From Lachnospiraceae bacterium UBA7086 (GTDB taxonomy: Bacteria > Bacillota > Clostridia > Lachnospirales > Lachnospiraceae): a stretch of 13,480 bases of DNA. The position numbers and the translations under genes are program-made. Of this stretch, positions 1-7,507 are shown piece by piece (positions within the stretch are counted from its first letter, which is position 1; every line of letters begins with the position of its first letter). Location: positions 1 to 13,480 of the forward strand of contig DKZA01000047.1 of the NCBI GenBank assembly GCA_002492525.1, written 5' to 3'. The notes below the pieces were generated by a model. It did no database searches. It was not told the origin of the DNA and worked only from the letters and a program-made list of their open reading frames with translations.

Positions 1-18
1 CAAGGGTCTGCTTATGAT

Positions 19-24
19 TATACT
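19..24 (+). promoter_or_regulatory. possible -10 box for uxaB-uxaA
   Basis: TATACT matches the sigma-A -10 consensus at five of six positions and lies about 80 nt before the uxaB start. The -35 element would fall outside the left edge, so the promoter cannot be confirmed. A second weak option is TTGCAC at 27-32, but it has no good -10 at the right distance. Confidence 0.3.
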
Positions 25-54
25 ATTTGCACAATATATAACAGTTAAGAGATG

Positions 55-76
55 AGTTTCGCAATTGCCTAAAACT
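55..76. promoter_or_regulatory. candidate operator (imperfect palindrome) upstream of uxaB
   Basis: A perfect 8-bp palindrome GCAATTGC (61-68) is flanked by AGTTT (55-59) and AAACT (72-76), which are inverted copies of each other. The two symmetry centres are one base apart. It sits in the 5' leader about 30 nt before the start codon, between the possible -10 box and the ribosome binding site. A repressor bound there would control the hexuronate genes. The regulator's identity is unknown. Confidence 0.3.
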
Positions 77-104
77 GGAAAGAAAGGAAAGGAGAATGGT
101 TATC

Positions 105-1562
105 ATGGAACTTTTGAACAAAGTCAAAACCGGAAAGGTAGAAAGACCGGTAAAAGTCTTACAGTTTGGAGAAGGAAATTTCCTTCGTGCTTTTGTGGAC
201 TATATGATTGATATTGCCAATGAGAAGGGCGGATTTAACGGGGATATTGTTTTGGTGAAACCTATCACTTTTGGAACGCTGGAACGTTTTCATGAACAGG
301 ATTGCCAGTATACGGTACAGCTGCGGGGAATTGTGGATGGAAAGCCCCAGAGAATCAATCGTATTGTGACCAGTGTGGCCGATGCAGTGGATGCTTATGA
401 AGAATACGAGAAATATGCCGGGTATGCGAAATTGGACAGCCTGCGTTTTATCGTATCGAATACGACGGAAGCGGGAATTGTCTATGATGAAACGGATCGG
501 TTGGAGTTCACACCGCCTAAGACTTATCCCGGAAAACTGACCAAATTTCTGTATGAGAGATTTCAACATTTTAACGGTGCAAAGGATAAGGGACTGATTA
601 TTCTGCCGGTAGAACTGATTGATGATAACGGTATTCATCTGCAGGAATGTGTGTTAAAGCTGGCAGCATTGTGGAAACTGGAGGAAGAATTTGTTGATTG
701 GATTCATGAGGCCTGCGTGTTTACTTCCACACTGGTGGATAGAATTGTCACCGGATATCCCAAAGATGAGGCAGAGGAGCTTTGTAAGGAATTTGGATAT
801 CAGGATAATCTGATCGTGACGGGGGAACCTTTTGCCCTCTGGGTCATCGAGAGTGGCAAAGATATCAGTGAAGAACTGCCGCTTCCCAAGGTGGGACTTC
901 CGGTTATTTTCACAGATAACCAGAAACCCTATAAGCAGAGAAAAGTCCGTATCTTAAATGGGGCCCATACCTCTTTTGTGCTGGCTTCTTATCTGTGCGG
1001 CAATGACATTGTGTTACAGTCCATGCAGGATGAGCTGATTTTAAACTTTATCAAGGCTACCATCTTTGAAGAGGTAATTCCGACGCTGACGCTTCCCAGG
1101 CAGGAATTGGAAGAGTTTGCCCAGGCAGTGCTGACAAGATTTAATAACCCATATGTAAAACATGCACATTTGTCTATTTCCTTAAATTCTGTCTCCAAAT
1201 GGCGGGCAAGATGTATGCCCAGTTTCCTGGAGTATATAGAGAAGACAGGGAAACTTCCGGTACACCTGACATTTTCTCTGGCAGCGCTGATGGCCTTCTA
1301 TACCGGTACCCAAATCCGGGATAAAGCGCTGATTGGACACCGGGGCGAAGAGGAGTATCACATCCTGGATGACGAGGCAGTTCTGTCCTTTTTTGCGGCA
1401 AACAGCAGTAAAGAGCCGGCGGAATATGTGCATAATACCCTGGCCAATACAGAATTCTGGGGGCAGGACTTAAGTACCCTTGCCGGTGTAGAGGATGCGG
1501 TTGTTTCTTATCTTACAGATATCCGTACTCTTGGTATGCGCGCGGCTATGGAAAAACTGTAG
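105..1562 (+). CDS. uxaB: tagaturonate reductase (altronate oxidoreductase)
   Basis: This is a cytoplasmic NAD-dependent polyol dehydrogenase of the mannitol dehydrogenase family, which interconverts D-tagaturonate and D-altronate in galacturonate catabolism. The N-terminal Rossmann segment carries VLQFGEGNFLRAF near residues 19-31. The family's catalytic K-x4-N-x2-H motif is intact as K280, N285 and H288. From the second ATG the protein is 485 aa, close to the usual family length. That start (105) is preferred because AAAGGAG at 88-94 stands 10 nt upstream of it, whereas the ATG at 96 almost touches the Shine-Dalgarno. Fructuronate reductase (UxuB) is a close paralogue, but adjacency to altronate dehydratase favours UxaB. 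The gap to the next gene is 33 nt, so the two are probably co-transcribed. Confidence 0.9.
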   Translation: MELLNKVKTGKVERPVKVLQFGEGNFLRAFVDYMIDIANEKGGFNGDIVLVKPITFGTLERFHEQDCQYTVQLRGIVDGKPQRINRIVTSVADAVDAYEEYEKYAGYAKLDSLRFIVSNTTEAGIVYDETDRLEFTPPKTYPGKLTKFLYERFQHFNGAKDKGLIILPVELIDDNGIHLQECVLKLAALWKLEEEFVDWIHEACVFTSTLVDRIVTGYPKDEAEELCKEFGYQDNLIVTGEPFALWVIESGKDISEELPLPKVGLPVIFTDNQKPYKQRKVRILNGAHTSFVLASYLCGNDIVLQSMQDELILNFIKATIFEEVIPTLTLPRQELEEFAQAVLTRFNNPYVKHAHLSISLNSVSKWRARCMPSFLEYIEKTGKLPVHLTFSLAALMAFYTGTQIRDKALIGHRGEEEYHILDDEAVLSFFAANSSKEPAEYVHNTLANTEFWGQDLSTLAGVEDAVVSYLTDIRTLGMRAAMEKL

Positions 1563-1595
1563 GAATGACGCCCGTGGCATGGAGGAGAACGGATT

Positions 1596-3077
1596 ATGAA
1601 AGAGTATATGAAGATTCATGATAAAGATAACGTGGTGGTAGCAATCCGGGAAATTGCGGCGGGTGACACCATAAATGTAAATGGTGTGCAGATAACGGCG
1701 AGGGAGGCGATCCCTGCGGGACATAAGATGGCCCTTGGGGATATTCCGGCAGGCGGCGATGTTATGAAATATGGCTGCCGTATCGGCAACGCCAAAGAAG
1801 AAATTCTGGCAGGAGGCTGGGTGCATACTCACAATCTCAAGACGGCATTGGGGGAACTGCTCACTTATGAGTATGAACCTGTGGAGACAGAACAAAAAGA
1901 ATTGCCGGATGTCTCGTTTATGGGATTTGTGCGCTCTGACGGGACCGTGGGAGTACGCAATGAAATATGGATCATTCCTACGGTTGGCTGTGTCAACAAC
2001 GTGGCGCAGGCGCTTGCAAAGGCAGCGAATGACAGGCTGCAAGGCACGGTGGAGGAAGTGATTTCTTTCTCCCATCCTTATGGCTGTTCCCAGATGGGGG
2101 AGGATCAGGAGCATACCAGAATGATTCTGGCGGATTTGATCAACCATCCTAATGCGGGCGGCGTACTGGTGCTTGGCTTAGGGTGTGAGAACAGCAATAT
2201 TGAGGTCTTGAAGCCTTATATCGGTGAAGTGAATGAGAACAGAGTAAAGTTCCTGGTCTGTCAGGAGACGGAGGACGAGATGGAGACCGGCGGAAAACTC
2301 CTGGATGAGTTGATTGCTCATGCGGCGTCATGCAGGCGGGAGCCTGTCAGCGTATCTAAGCTTATCGTGGGACTGAAATGCGGTGGAAGTGATGGCTTCT
2401 CCGGTATTACAGCCAATCCGCTGGTGGGAAAATTCTCCGACCTGCTGATTGGCAGGAAGGGCACTGCGATTCTCACGGAGGTACCGGAGATGTTCGGTGC
2501 GGAGACGCTTTTGATGAACCGCTGTGAGAGCAGGGAGGTTTTTGAACAGACGGTAAAACTGGTTAATGATTTCAAACAGTATTTTATGGATCATAACCAG
2601 ACTATTTATGAAAATCCTTCGCCGGGCAATAAGAAGGGAGGGATTTCTACCCTGGAAGATAAGTCTCTGGGCTGTACCCAGAAGTCCGGGAGTGCTCCGG
2701 TAAGAGGCGTGCTTTCCTATGGACAGCGGGTGGAAAAGAAGGGACTTAATCTGCTCAGTGCACCGGGGAATGATCTGGTGGCTTCCACGGCGCTGGCGGC
2801 CAGCGGTGCTCAGATCGTGCTGTTTACCACAGGACGGGGAACACCCTTTGCCTCACCGGTACCTACGGTTAAGATATCCAGTAACAGTGCATTGGCGGGT
2901 AGAAAGAGTAACTGGATTGACTTTAATGCGGGTGTGCTGGTGGAGGATCAGAATCTTGACGAGACAGCGCAGGAACTATTTGATTATGTGATCGAGGTGG
3001 CTTCCGGGAAGAAAGTGTGCAGTGAGGAAGCCGGGTTTCATGATATGGCAATCTTTAAGCAGGGAGTGACCCTATAA
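1596..3077 (+). CDS. uxaA: altronate dehydratase
   Basis: This enzyme converts D-altronate to 2-keto-3-deoxy-D-gluconate, using the product of the preceding reductase. The 493-aa protein has an N-terminal SAF domain (about residues 1-95, ending in the HTHN region) and a C-terminal galactarate dehydratase/altronate hydrolase domain. Visible family blocks include GFVRSDGTVGVRN (near residue 110), HPYGCSQMGEDQ, GLKCGGSDGFSGITANP, and PGNKKGGISTLEDKSLGCTQ, with the conserved cysteines expected for metal binding. The full-length N- and C-domain arrangement matches UxaA more than galactarate dehydratase, and the uxaB neighbour supports this. GGAGG at 1581-1585 sits 10 nt before the ATG. The 3' end is followed by a palindromic element and a terminator. 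Confidence 0.93.
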   Translation: MKEYMKIHDKDNVVVAIREIAAGDTINVNGVQITAREAIPAGHKMALGDIPAGGDVMKYGCRIGNAKEEILAGGWVHTHNLKTALGELLTYEYEPVETEQKELPDVSFMGFVRSDGTVGVRNEIWIIPTVGCVNNVAQALAKAANDRLQGTVEEVISFSHPYGCSQMGEDQEHTRMILADLINHPNAGGVLVLGLGCENSNIEVLKPYIGEVNENRVKFLVCQETEDEMETGGKLLDELIAHAASCRREPVSVSKLIVGLKCGGSDGFSGITANPLVGKFSDLLIGRKGTAILTEVPEMFGAETLLMNRCESREVFEQTVKLVNDFKQYFMDHNQTIYENPSPGNKKGGISTLEDKSLGCTQKSGSAPVRGVLSYGQRVEKKGLNLLSAPGNDLVASTALAASGAQIVLFTTGRGTPFASPVPTVKISSNSALAGRKSNWIDFNAGVLVEDQNLDETAQELFDYVIEVASGKKVCSEEAGFHDMAIFKQGVTL

Positions 3078-3080
3078 CAA

Positions 3081-3146
3081 AAGTAAATTCCTTCGGAATT
3101 AACTTTGCGAGATCCGCTTCGCGGACTCGGATAAGCGGAAGGTTAA
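3081..3146. repeat. compound palindromic (REP-like) element after uxaA
   Basis: Two hairpins with TTC loops lie back to back. AATTCC/GGAATT (3086-3091 and 3095-3100) is extended by AAGT/ACTT. CGAG-A-TCCGC/GCGGA-CTCG (3108-3117 and 3121-3129) is 9 bp with one bulged A. An alternative stem TCCGCTT/AAGCGGA (3113-3119 with 3133-3139) excludes the second hairpin. A long-range stem TTAACTTT/AAGGTTAA (3099-3106 with 3139-3146, one G-T pair) could enclose it. The element is non-coding and resembles a REP-type intergenic palindrome. Copy number elsewhere in the genome cannot be seen here. Confidence 0.45.
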
Positions 3147-3160
3147 GATTCATATGATTT

Positions 3161-3214
3161 AGGAGGGTGTCAGAGATTATTTGTTTTGATAATCTGCGAC
3201 ACCCTTCTGTTTCC
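3161..3214 (+). terminator. intrinsic terminator of uxaB-uxaA
   Basis: A long hairpin has outer arm AGGAGGGTGTC (3161-3171) pairing with GACACCCTTCT (3198-3208, one G-T pair), a 2x2 mismatch, then inner arm AGATTAT/ATAATCT (3174-3180 and 3189-3195) around an 8-nt loop. The downstream T tract is weak (TTCTGTTTCC). It lies between convergent genes and may also stop transcription from the minus strand. Confidence 0.7.
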
Positions 3215-3233
3215 AATATGTCTTTTGTCGGTC

Positions 3234-4154
3234 TTAGTTGTCTTTGGGAAAATACTCCTGGTATAATTGTTCCCGGTAAACACTGTCGGAGAGGACGCGC
3301 TGTACTTCTTCGGTCTTTCCGGCATCCATAAGGGATTTGAGCAGCCGGGAAAGGTTGTCGAGTCCGGCGTTAAGTCCCTCTTTGCGTCCTTCTTCGCGTC
3401 CGATTTCCCGCCATTCTTCACGCTCACTCTTCATGTGTTTCTCTTCATCATATTCAAAGATACTCATCGCAATCGCCTCCGCACGATTCTTTGCTAAAAA
3501 GTCTGCAAGGATTCCGTTTTTGATACAATATGCCACTGCCTGTTCGACGGCTTTTGGAAAATCTGTTTGTTTCGCATAGGTTCTGACTTGGGCTACATAC
3601 TGGGCGTATTCCTTTAACAGATAACACGCATCCATAAGCTTCTGATTATGTCCAAGATTAATGTTGTATATAGTTACCGATAGTTCCAGTGCCGGTTCGT
3701 TCTGCTCTTTCTCAAAAGAGTCTGACAGATACAGAATCTGTTGTTCAGGCTGAAAACTTGTTCCGTTATAAAACACAACAAACCGGGGTGCCGGAATTTT
3801 GATAACTGACTGACTGTAAAGGTTTTCGTCTTTGATTCGGTTTTGCAGCACTCTGCTCACGTAAAGCAGATCCCGTAAAGGCATGTTAGGGTTGCATGTG
3901 GACTGGTGCTCATAGAGCAGGAGCTCAAAATCAAACACAAAAGAAATGTCATTCTTATAATTCATATAGACAGCATTTTCCAGTGTGGTGATTTCCAGAT
4001 TATCTGCTTTTTCGTAAGTTGTACCGTTTAGTGCATTGTACAGGCTTAAAAGATTTTTCTTTTCCCGGAAAATCATTCGGAATACCGTGTCTTTGTAATT
4101 GCGCTGTACGCCTGTCTGGTACAATGCAGTTTCGTTTGTTTTCGTTTCGTTCAT
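3234..4154 (-). CDS. PD-(D/E)XK nuclease-family (Rpn/transposase-like) protein
   Basis: The 306-aa protein resembles the many-copy 'PD-(D/E)XK nuclease family transposase' proteins of Lachnospiraceae, related to the Rpn recombination-promoting nucleases. The N-terminal YKDTVFRMIF segment (residues 20-29) is typical. A plausible catalytic set is D69, followed by D75 and the E-x-Q pair E82/Q84. The C-terminus is charged and probably helical or coiled (near residues 245-265, rich in E, R, K and G), ending in a short helical tail. The start at 4154 is chosen because AAGGAGG at 4162-4168 lies 7 nt upstream; the ATG 27 nt further upstream has no such site. No insertion-sequence ends were found, so it is not an obvious mobile element. 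The substrate is unknown, and nuclease activity is inferred from family membership. Confidence 0.75.
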   Translation of the reverse strand: MNETKTNETALYQTGVQRNYKDTVFRMIFREKKNLLSLYNALNGTTYEKADNLEITTLENAVYMNYKNDISFVFDFELLLYEHQSTCNPNMPLRDLLYVSRVLQNRIKDENLYSQSVIKIPAPRFVVFYNGTSFQPEQQILYLSDSFEKEQNEPALELSVTIYNINLGHNQKLMDACYLLKEYAQYVAQVRTYAKQTDFPKAVEQAVAYCIKNGILADFLAKNRAEAIAMSIFEYDEEKHMKSEREEWREIGREEGRKEGLNAGLDNLSRLLKSLMDAGKTEEVQRVLSDSVYREQLYQEYFPKDN

Positions 4155-4161
4155 CTGTTGT

Positions 4162-4168
4162 CCTCCTT
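4162..4168 (-). promoter_or_regulatory. ribosome binding site deciding the start of the nuclease-like gene
   Basis: On the minus strand AAGGAGG precedes the ATG at 4154 by 7 nt. This near-perfect anti-16S match fixes the start nine codons inside the longest open frame. Confidence 0.8.
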
Positions 4169-4210
4169 GAGAGTCTGGCAAATTCTTTCGTGAAAGATGC
4201 CGCAGGTACA

Positions 4211-4232
4211 GGAGGACTGTTCCAGATCCTCC
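4211..4232 (-). promoter_or_regulatory. leader hairpin upstream of the nuclease-like gene
   Basis: On the minus strand GGAGGA (4232-4227) pairs with TCCTCC (4216-4211), and an inner CTG/CAG closes a GAA loop with one bulged T. It lies in the predicted 5' leader about 57 nt before the start codon and masks a Shine-Dalgarno-like GGAGG. It is not followed by a T tract on the minus strand, so it is not a normal terminator. A regulatory role is inference. Confidence 0.35.
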
Positions 4233-4355
4233 CGCTTTTATAATGGTTAATTGGATTCAAAGCATGGATTTTCTGAAACTTAGAATGGCAGTAAATGCAG
4301 AGTTGCCTGCCGTAGAACTTTGTGAATTGTTATGTTAGAAAATATGCTTTTTCAT

Positions 4356-4385
4356 ACTATATCATATCTTAAACGGAATTGTAAA
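4356..4385 (-). promoter_or_regulatory. sigma-A promoter of the nuclease-like gene
   Basis: Read on the minus strand: TTTACA (4385-4380), an 18-nt spacer, then TATAGT (4361-4356) preceded by TGA, giving an extended -10. Both hexamers match consensus at five of six positions. Transcription would start near 4349 and leave a leader of about 195 nt before the start codon at 4154. The rest of the gene-free stretch 4182-4560 holds this leader, AT-rich DNA, and the terminator at 4453-4492. Confidence 0.6.
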
Positions 4386-4452
4386 TATTTATTTCAAAAA
4401 AATTGTAAAGCAAAAATGGTAAGAAAGTCGTTCATGAAAATATAAATTGAGT

Positions 4453-4492
4453 ACAAAAATAAGCGTCAAGTAACAATAAATCCCTGACGCTT
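4453..4492 (-). terminator. intrinsic terminator of the flavoprotein gene
   Basis: An 8-bp stem AAGCGTCA/TGACGCTT (4461-4468 and 4485-4492) with a 16-nt loop is followed on the minus strand by ATTTTTGTAC. It lies about 70 nt beyond the stop codon of the minus-strand flavoprotein gene. Confidence 0.75.
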
Positions 4493-4560
4493 TCAAGCAT
4501 AAATTTTATTCTGTTCCCCGATAGTGTATTTTTATATTTCAGCCAATGCCTAATTGCCCC

Positions 4561-6117
4561 TCAGGCTTTTTCTTCATGATATACTTTCTCCGTGTTCACA
4601 TTCCAGATATTATCCTTGGTGGTAACGCCGTTTACAATATTTTTTACGGTCTCGAAAGAGGTCACCATGGAGTGATCGATGTTATTGTAGCGGTGCTGGC
4701 CGTTTCGGCCCACGCAATAAAGGTTGTCGAAGGACTTCAGATATGCTACCAGTTTATCTATGTCTTTGTAAGTATCAAAGTAGGCCGGGTAAGCTTTTTT
4801 GACCCGCTCCACATGAGAATCCATCACGTCTTCCGGCGCATCGATCAGTCCCATCCTCACAATCTCTTCTACAGCAAATTTCGTAAAATCTTCATCGGAC
4901 ATATTCCAATATTTGTCGCCCTCAAAACAGAAATACTCAAGCCCTATCCACACGGTGTGTTCCAAATCCTTTATCATGTAGGGAGACCAGTTGTTGTAAA
5001 TCTGGAAACGGCCTAATTGTACGTTCCTGTCATGCACATAGACCCAGCAGTCCGGCACGATATTGCCGATGGTTTTTAACTTGGTCTTGTTTTTCAGATT
5101 CAGCCTGGGCAGCAGGAGGCCTACGGTCATGTAATCACGGTAGGGAAGTCCTGCGGCAATATCCGCCTCGGCTTGAGGCACATCGTTCATGCCGGCCACC
5201 AGATCCTTGACTGGCATGGAGGAAATAAAAATATCTCCTTCCACGGTCACTTCGCGGCCTTCTGTTTCGTAGGTCAGGGAAGTGATGTGGTTGTTCTCGT
5301 CTTTGTGAAGCTTTGTGGCCTTGCAGTGACGAAGGATTGTGCCGCCCATTTTCTCAATTTCCGCGGCAGTCACGTCCCAAAGCTGGCCGGGACCAAGTTT
5401 GGGATAACTGAATTCCTCAATCAGAGAGGTTTCTACTTCCCGGTCTTTTTTACCGGGGATCATCTTGGAAAAAATATCCTTTAAAATGGCGGTGATGGAT
5501 AATCCCTTCACGCGCTGGGCACCCCAGTCCGGGGCAATCTCGCTGGGGTGGCGTCCCCACAGATTTTCGGTATAGTGCTCAAAGAACATGGAATAAAGTT
5601 TCCTGCCAAATCGGTTGATATAAAAGTCCTCTAAGGAGTTCTCCTTCCGTTTGTGAATCAGGGAGGCCAGATAGCTGAATCCCACCTGCAAGGTGGTGAG
5701 TAGTCCCATATTGATAAAGGTTTCCGGTTTCAGGGAAATCGGATAATCAAAGAATTTTCGCTTGAAATAAATACGGGATACACGATTTCGGCGAAGCATT
5801 ACCCGATCTTCTTTCTCCGGATCCGGGCCGCCAGGATTTAAGGTCATTTCACGGTGAAGAACGATATCGTCATAAGTGGGTGCTCCCTGTCTTGGCAGCA
5901 TCTGATTCCACCAGGCATTTACTTCCGGCACTTTGGAGAAAAAGCGGTGGCCGCCCATATCCATACGATTACCCTTATAATTCACGGTCTTGGAGATGCC
6001 GCCCATGGCGTCTGATTCTTCTAAGATTGTGACCTCGTATTCTTTACTTTGTTTTAATAATTCGTAGGCGGCGGTGAGTCCTGCGGGGCCGGCGCCGATC
6101 ACATATACCTTTTTCAT
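4561..6117 (-). CDS. FAD-dependent amine-oxidase / UDP-galactopyranose-mutase-like oxidoreductase
   Basis: The 518-aa flavoprotein begins with a dinucleotide-binding Rossmann fold: GAGPAGL at residues 8-14, an acidic residue E33 ending the second beta strand, then MGG and the MDMGGHRFF segment typical of UDP-galactopyranose mutase and related amine oxidases. The C-terminal FAD block GRNGQHRYNN (470-479), followed by DHSM, is also characteristic. It is longer than classical UDP-galactopyranose mutase (about 370-400 aa), so I do not assign glf. Annotated relatives are often called NAD(P)/FAD-dependent oxidoreductase or protoporphyrinogen-oxidase-like and are frequent in polysaccharide loci. TGAGGT, 5-6 nt upstream, supports the start. 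It is transcribed divergently from the membrane/glycan genes at 6341, and a role in sugar-nucleotide or lipid-linked glycan chemistry is inference. Confidence 0.75.
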   Translation of the reverse strand: MKKVYVIGAGPAGLTAAYELLKQSKEYEVTILEESDAMGGISKTVNYKGNRMDMGGHRFFSKVPEVNAWWNQMLPRQGAPTYDDIVLHREMTLNPGGPDPEKEDRVMLRRNRVSRIYFKRKFFDYPISLKPETFINMGLLTTLQVGFSYLASLIHKRKENSLEDFYINRFGRKLYSMFFEHYTENLWGRHPSEIAPDWGAQRVKGLSITAILKDIFSKMIPGKKDREVETSLIEEFSYPKLGPGQLWDVTAAEIEKMGGTILRHCKATKLHKDENNHITSLTYETEGREVTVEGDIFISSMPVKDLVAGMNDVPQAEADIAAGLPYRDYMTVGLLLPRLNLKNKTKLKTIGNIVPDCWVYVHDRNVQLGRFQIYNNWSPYMIKDLEHTVWIGLEYFCFEGDKYWNMSDEDFTKFAVEEIVRMGLIDAPEDVMDSHVERVKKAYPAYFDTYKDIDKLVAYLKSFDNLYCVGRNGQHRYNNIDHSMVTSFETVKNIVNGVTTKDNIWNVNTEKVYHEEKA

Positions 6118-6157
6118 GGATTACCTCATATTTATGCGGATACAGCACAGGCAGACT

Positions 6158-6184
6158 TTGACACTGCATATATCCAAAGATACT
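6158..6184 (+). promoter_or_regulatory. candidate promoter upstream of the membrane-protein cluster
   Basis: A perfect TTGACA (6158-6163) is followed after 15 nt by GATACT (6179-6184), which matches the -10 consensus at four of six positions. The short spacer is a weakness. If used, it gives a leader of about 150 nt for the gene at 6341. Confidence 0.3.
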
Positions 6185-6270
6185 AAACAGTTTACCATAT
6201 TTGGGAAGGGATGTACAGTGCGGTGCTTTAAAAAGATCACACAGATGGTCTATGTAAAATGTTCCAGATG

Positions 6271-6279
6271 TGGTATACT
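6271..6279 (+). promoter_or_regulatory. extended -10 promoter of the membrane-protein cluster
   Basis: TGG-TATACT fits the extended -10 pattern TGn-TATAAT with one mismatch. The -35 position (TATGTA at 6251-6256) is poor, which is tolerated for extended -10 promoters. Transcription would start near 6286, about 55 nt before the start codon at 6341. Confidence 0.4.
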
Positions 6280-6340
6280 ACAACTATTATGACGAAGAAA
6301 AGCCTGTTTATACCTTGCGATCAGATAAAGAGGAGGCTTT

Positions 6341-7507
6341 ATGACAGCGGTTATCAGTTTGATTTTCTGGCTGGTCATTATCCCGTTTTGTATCGGGCTG
6401 ATACCGGCAAACTTCATAGTACCTGAGAAAAGGAGTCCGGGGTTTGCTATATTGGCGGGCTACTTTGTGATGTGGGCACTCTATGCACTGGTCACAATCC
6501 CGGCGGTTTTGTGGGTGGAGTACAGTAATTTTCGCAAAGCATCTGCCTGGTTTACGGTGGCGGCGGTCCTGTGTGCCATCGGCGGAATTCTTTTGTGGTA
6601 TCGAAACAGTAAAAAGGGGAATCCGGGGCTGCTTTTCGGCCGGGGAAAAGATAAAAATGACGGAAACGTCATTTTTCTTGACCGATTAGGAAAACGCATT
6701 CAGGAGATGTCCTGGGAAGAACGGATCGAGTGGATTCTTTTCCTGGGGATTCTGGGATTTCAACTCTACCGGGCGGCGGCCTATACGTCTTTTGACGGCG
6801 ATGATGCTTATTATGTGACGGAATCATTGTTAGCCCAGGAGGCAGGTGTCATGTATAGGATACTGCCCTATACGGGCGGTTCCACGGGGTTGGACGTGCG
6901 CCATGCGCTGGCGGTGTTTCCCATGTGGATTGCTTTTATTGCGGCCAGAAGCGGTATTCATGCGACCGTTGTTTCTCATTTGGTGATGCCTCTTTTATTG
7001 ATATTACTGACATATCTGTTATATTTTCAGATTGGAAAGGTTCTATTTTATGACAAATATGTCAATTTATCGGTCTTTATGATTGTGATGGGCATGTTTC
7101 AGATTTTCGGAAATGTGTCTATTTATACCAATGAGACCTTTTTCCTGACCCGCACCTGGCAGGGTAAGTCGGTAGCGGGAAGCCTGGTAATTCCTGCTTT
7201 TTTCTGGCTCCTTCTCTTGCTTTATGAGAGGAATAAGGATGAGGATAACAAAGATGGGAATAACAAGGAAAAGAAGCAGATGAATGTCGGTTTGTGGCTT
7301 CTTTTGGTATGTGTCAATATGACGGCGGGAATCTGTAGTTCCATTGCCGTTTTTCTGGTCTCCATTCTGATGGCAGTGACAGCCTTTGTGCTGATGATCG
7401 TGGAGCGGGATTTTAAGGTGTTGATTAAGTTGGGAGCGGTCTGCCTGCCGAATGTGGTCTATATGGGGATTTATGTGGTGATGGCGTACAGTTATCTGCT
7501 GCGGTAG
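6341..7507 (+). CDS. GT-C-like polytopic membrane protein (DUF6077-like), N-terminal part
   Basis: This 388-aa fragment of a large membrane protein has about ten hydrophobic segments (for example residues 3-25, 38-58, 67-86, 130-150, 210-231, 317-353 and 366-386). After the fourth segment, an acidic motif DGDDAYY at residues 152-158 sits where GT-C glycosyltransferases carry their catalytic or metal-binding aspartates in the first extracytoplasmic loop. The blocks that follow (RILPYTGG, RHALAVFP, FGNVSIYTNETFF, RTWQGKS) match what I recall of DUF6077 proteins of Lachnospiraceae. AGGAGG at 6331-6336 supports the start. The frame ends at TAG 7505-7507, inside what should be the middle of the protein. 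The missing part continues in another frame from 7581, so this is probably a broken or frameshifted gene. The glycosyltransferase role is inference. Confidence 0.7.
   Translation: MTAVISLIFWLVIIPFCIGLIPANFIVPEKRSPGFAILAGYFVMWALYALVTIPAVLWVEYSNFRKASAWFTVAAVLCAIGGILLWYRNSKKGNPGLLFGRGKDKNDGNVIFLDRLGKRIQEMSWEERIEWILFLGILGFQLYRAAAYTSFDGDDAYYVTESLLAQEAGVMYRILPYTGGSTGLDVRHALAVFPMWIAFIAARSGIHATVVSHLVMPLLLILLTYLLYFQIGKVLFYDKYVNLSVFMIVMGMFQIFGNVSIYTNETFFLTRTWQGKSVAGSLVIPAFFWLLLLLYERNKDEDNKDGNNKEKKQMNVGLWLLLVCVNMTAGICSSIAVFLVSILMAVTAFVLMIVERDFKVLIKLGAVCLPNVVYMGIYVVMAYSYLLR

Noticed and set aside
1470..2147. A 225-codon open frame on the minus strand opposite the uxaB end and uxaA.
   Set aside because: It is antisense to two well-supported genes, has no ribosome binding site or recognisable motif, and its composition is what a mirrored coding frame produces.
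4182..4560. Small RNA or hidden gene in the AT-rich gap between the nuclease-like and flavoprotein genes.
   Set aside because: The gap is explained by a promoter with a long leader and the flavoprotein terminator; no additional promoter-plus-terminator pair or ORF with a ribosome binding site was seen.
4546..5016. A 156-codon plus-strand open frame over the end of the flavoprotein gene.
   Set aside because: It is antisense to the conserved FAD-binding C-terminus on the minus strand and overlaps only non-coding DNA otherwise.
7505..7507. Stop-codon readthrough or a non-standard amino acid at the TAG ending the first half of the membrane protein.
   Set aside because: The same frame meets another stop (TGA, 7565-7567) and the second half is in a different frame, so readthrough alone could not restore the protein.
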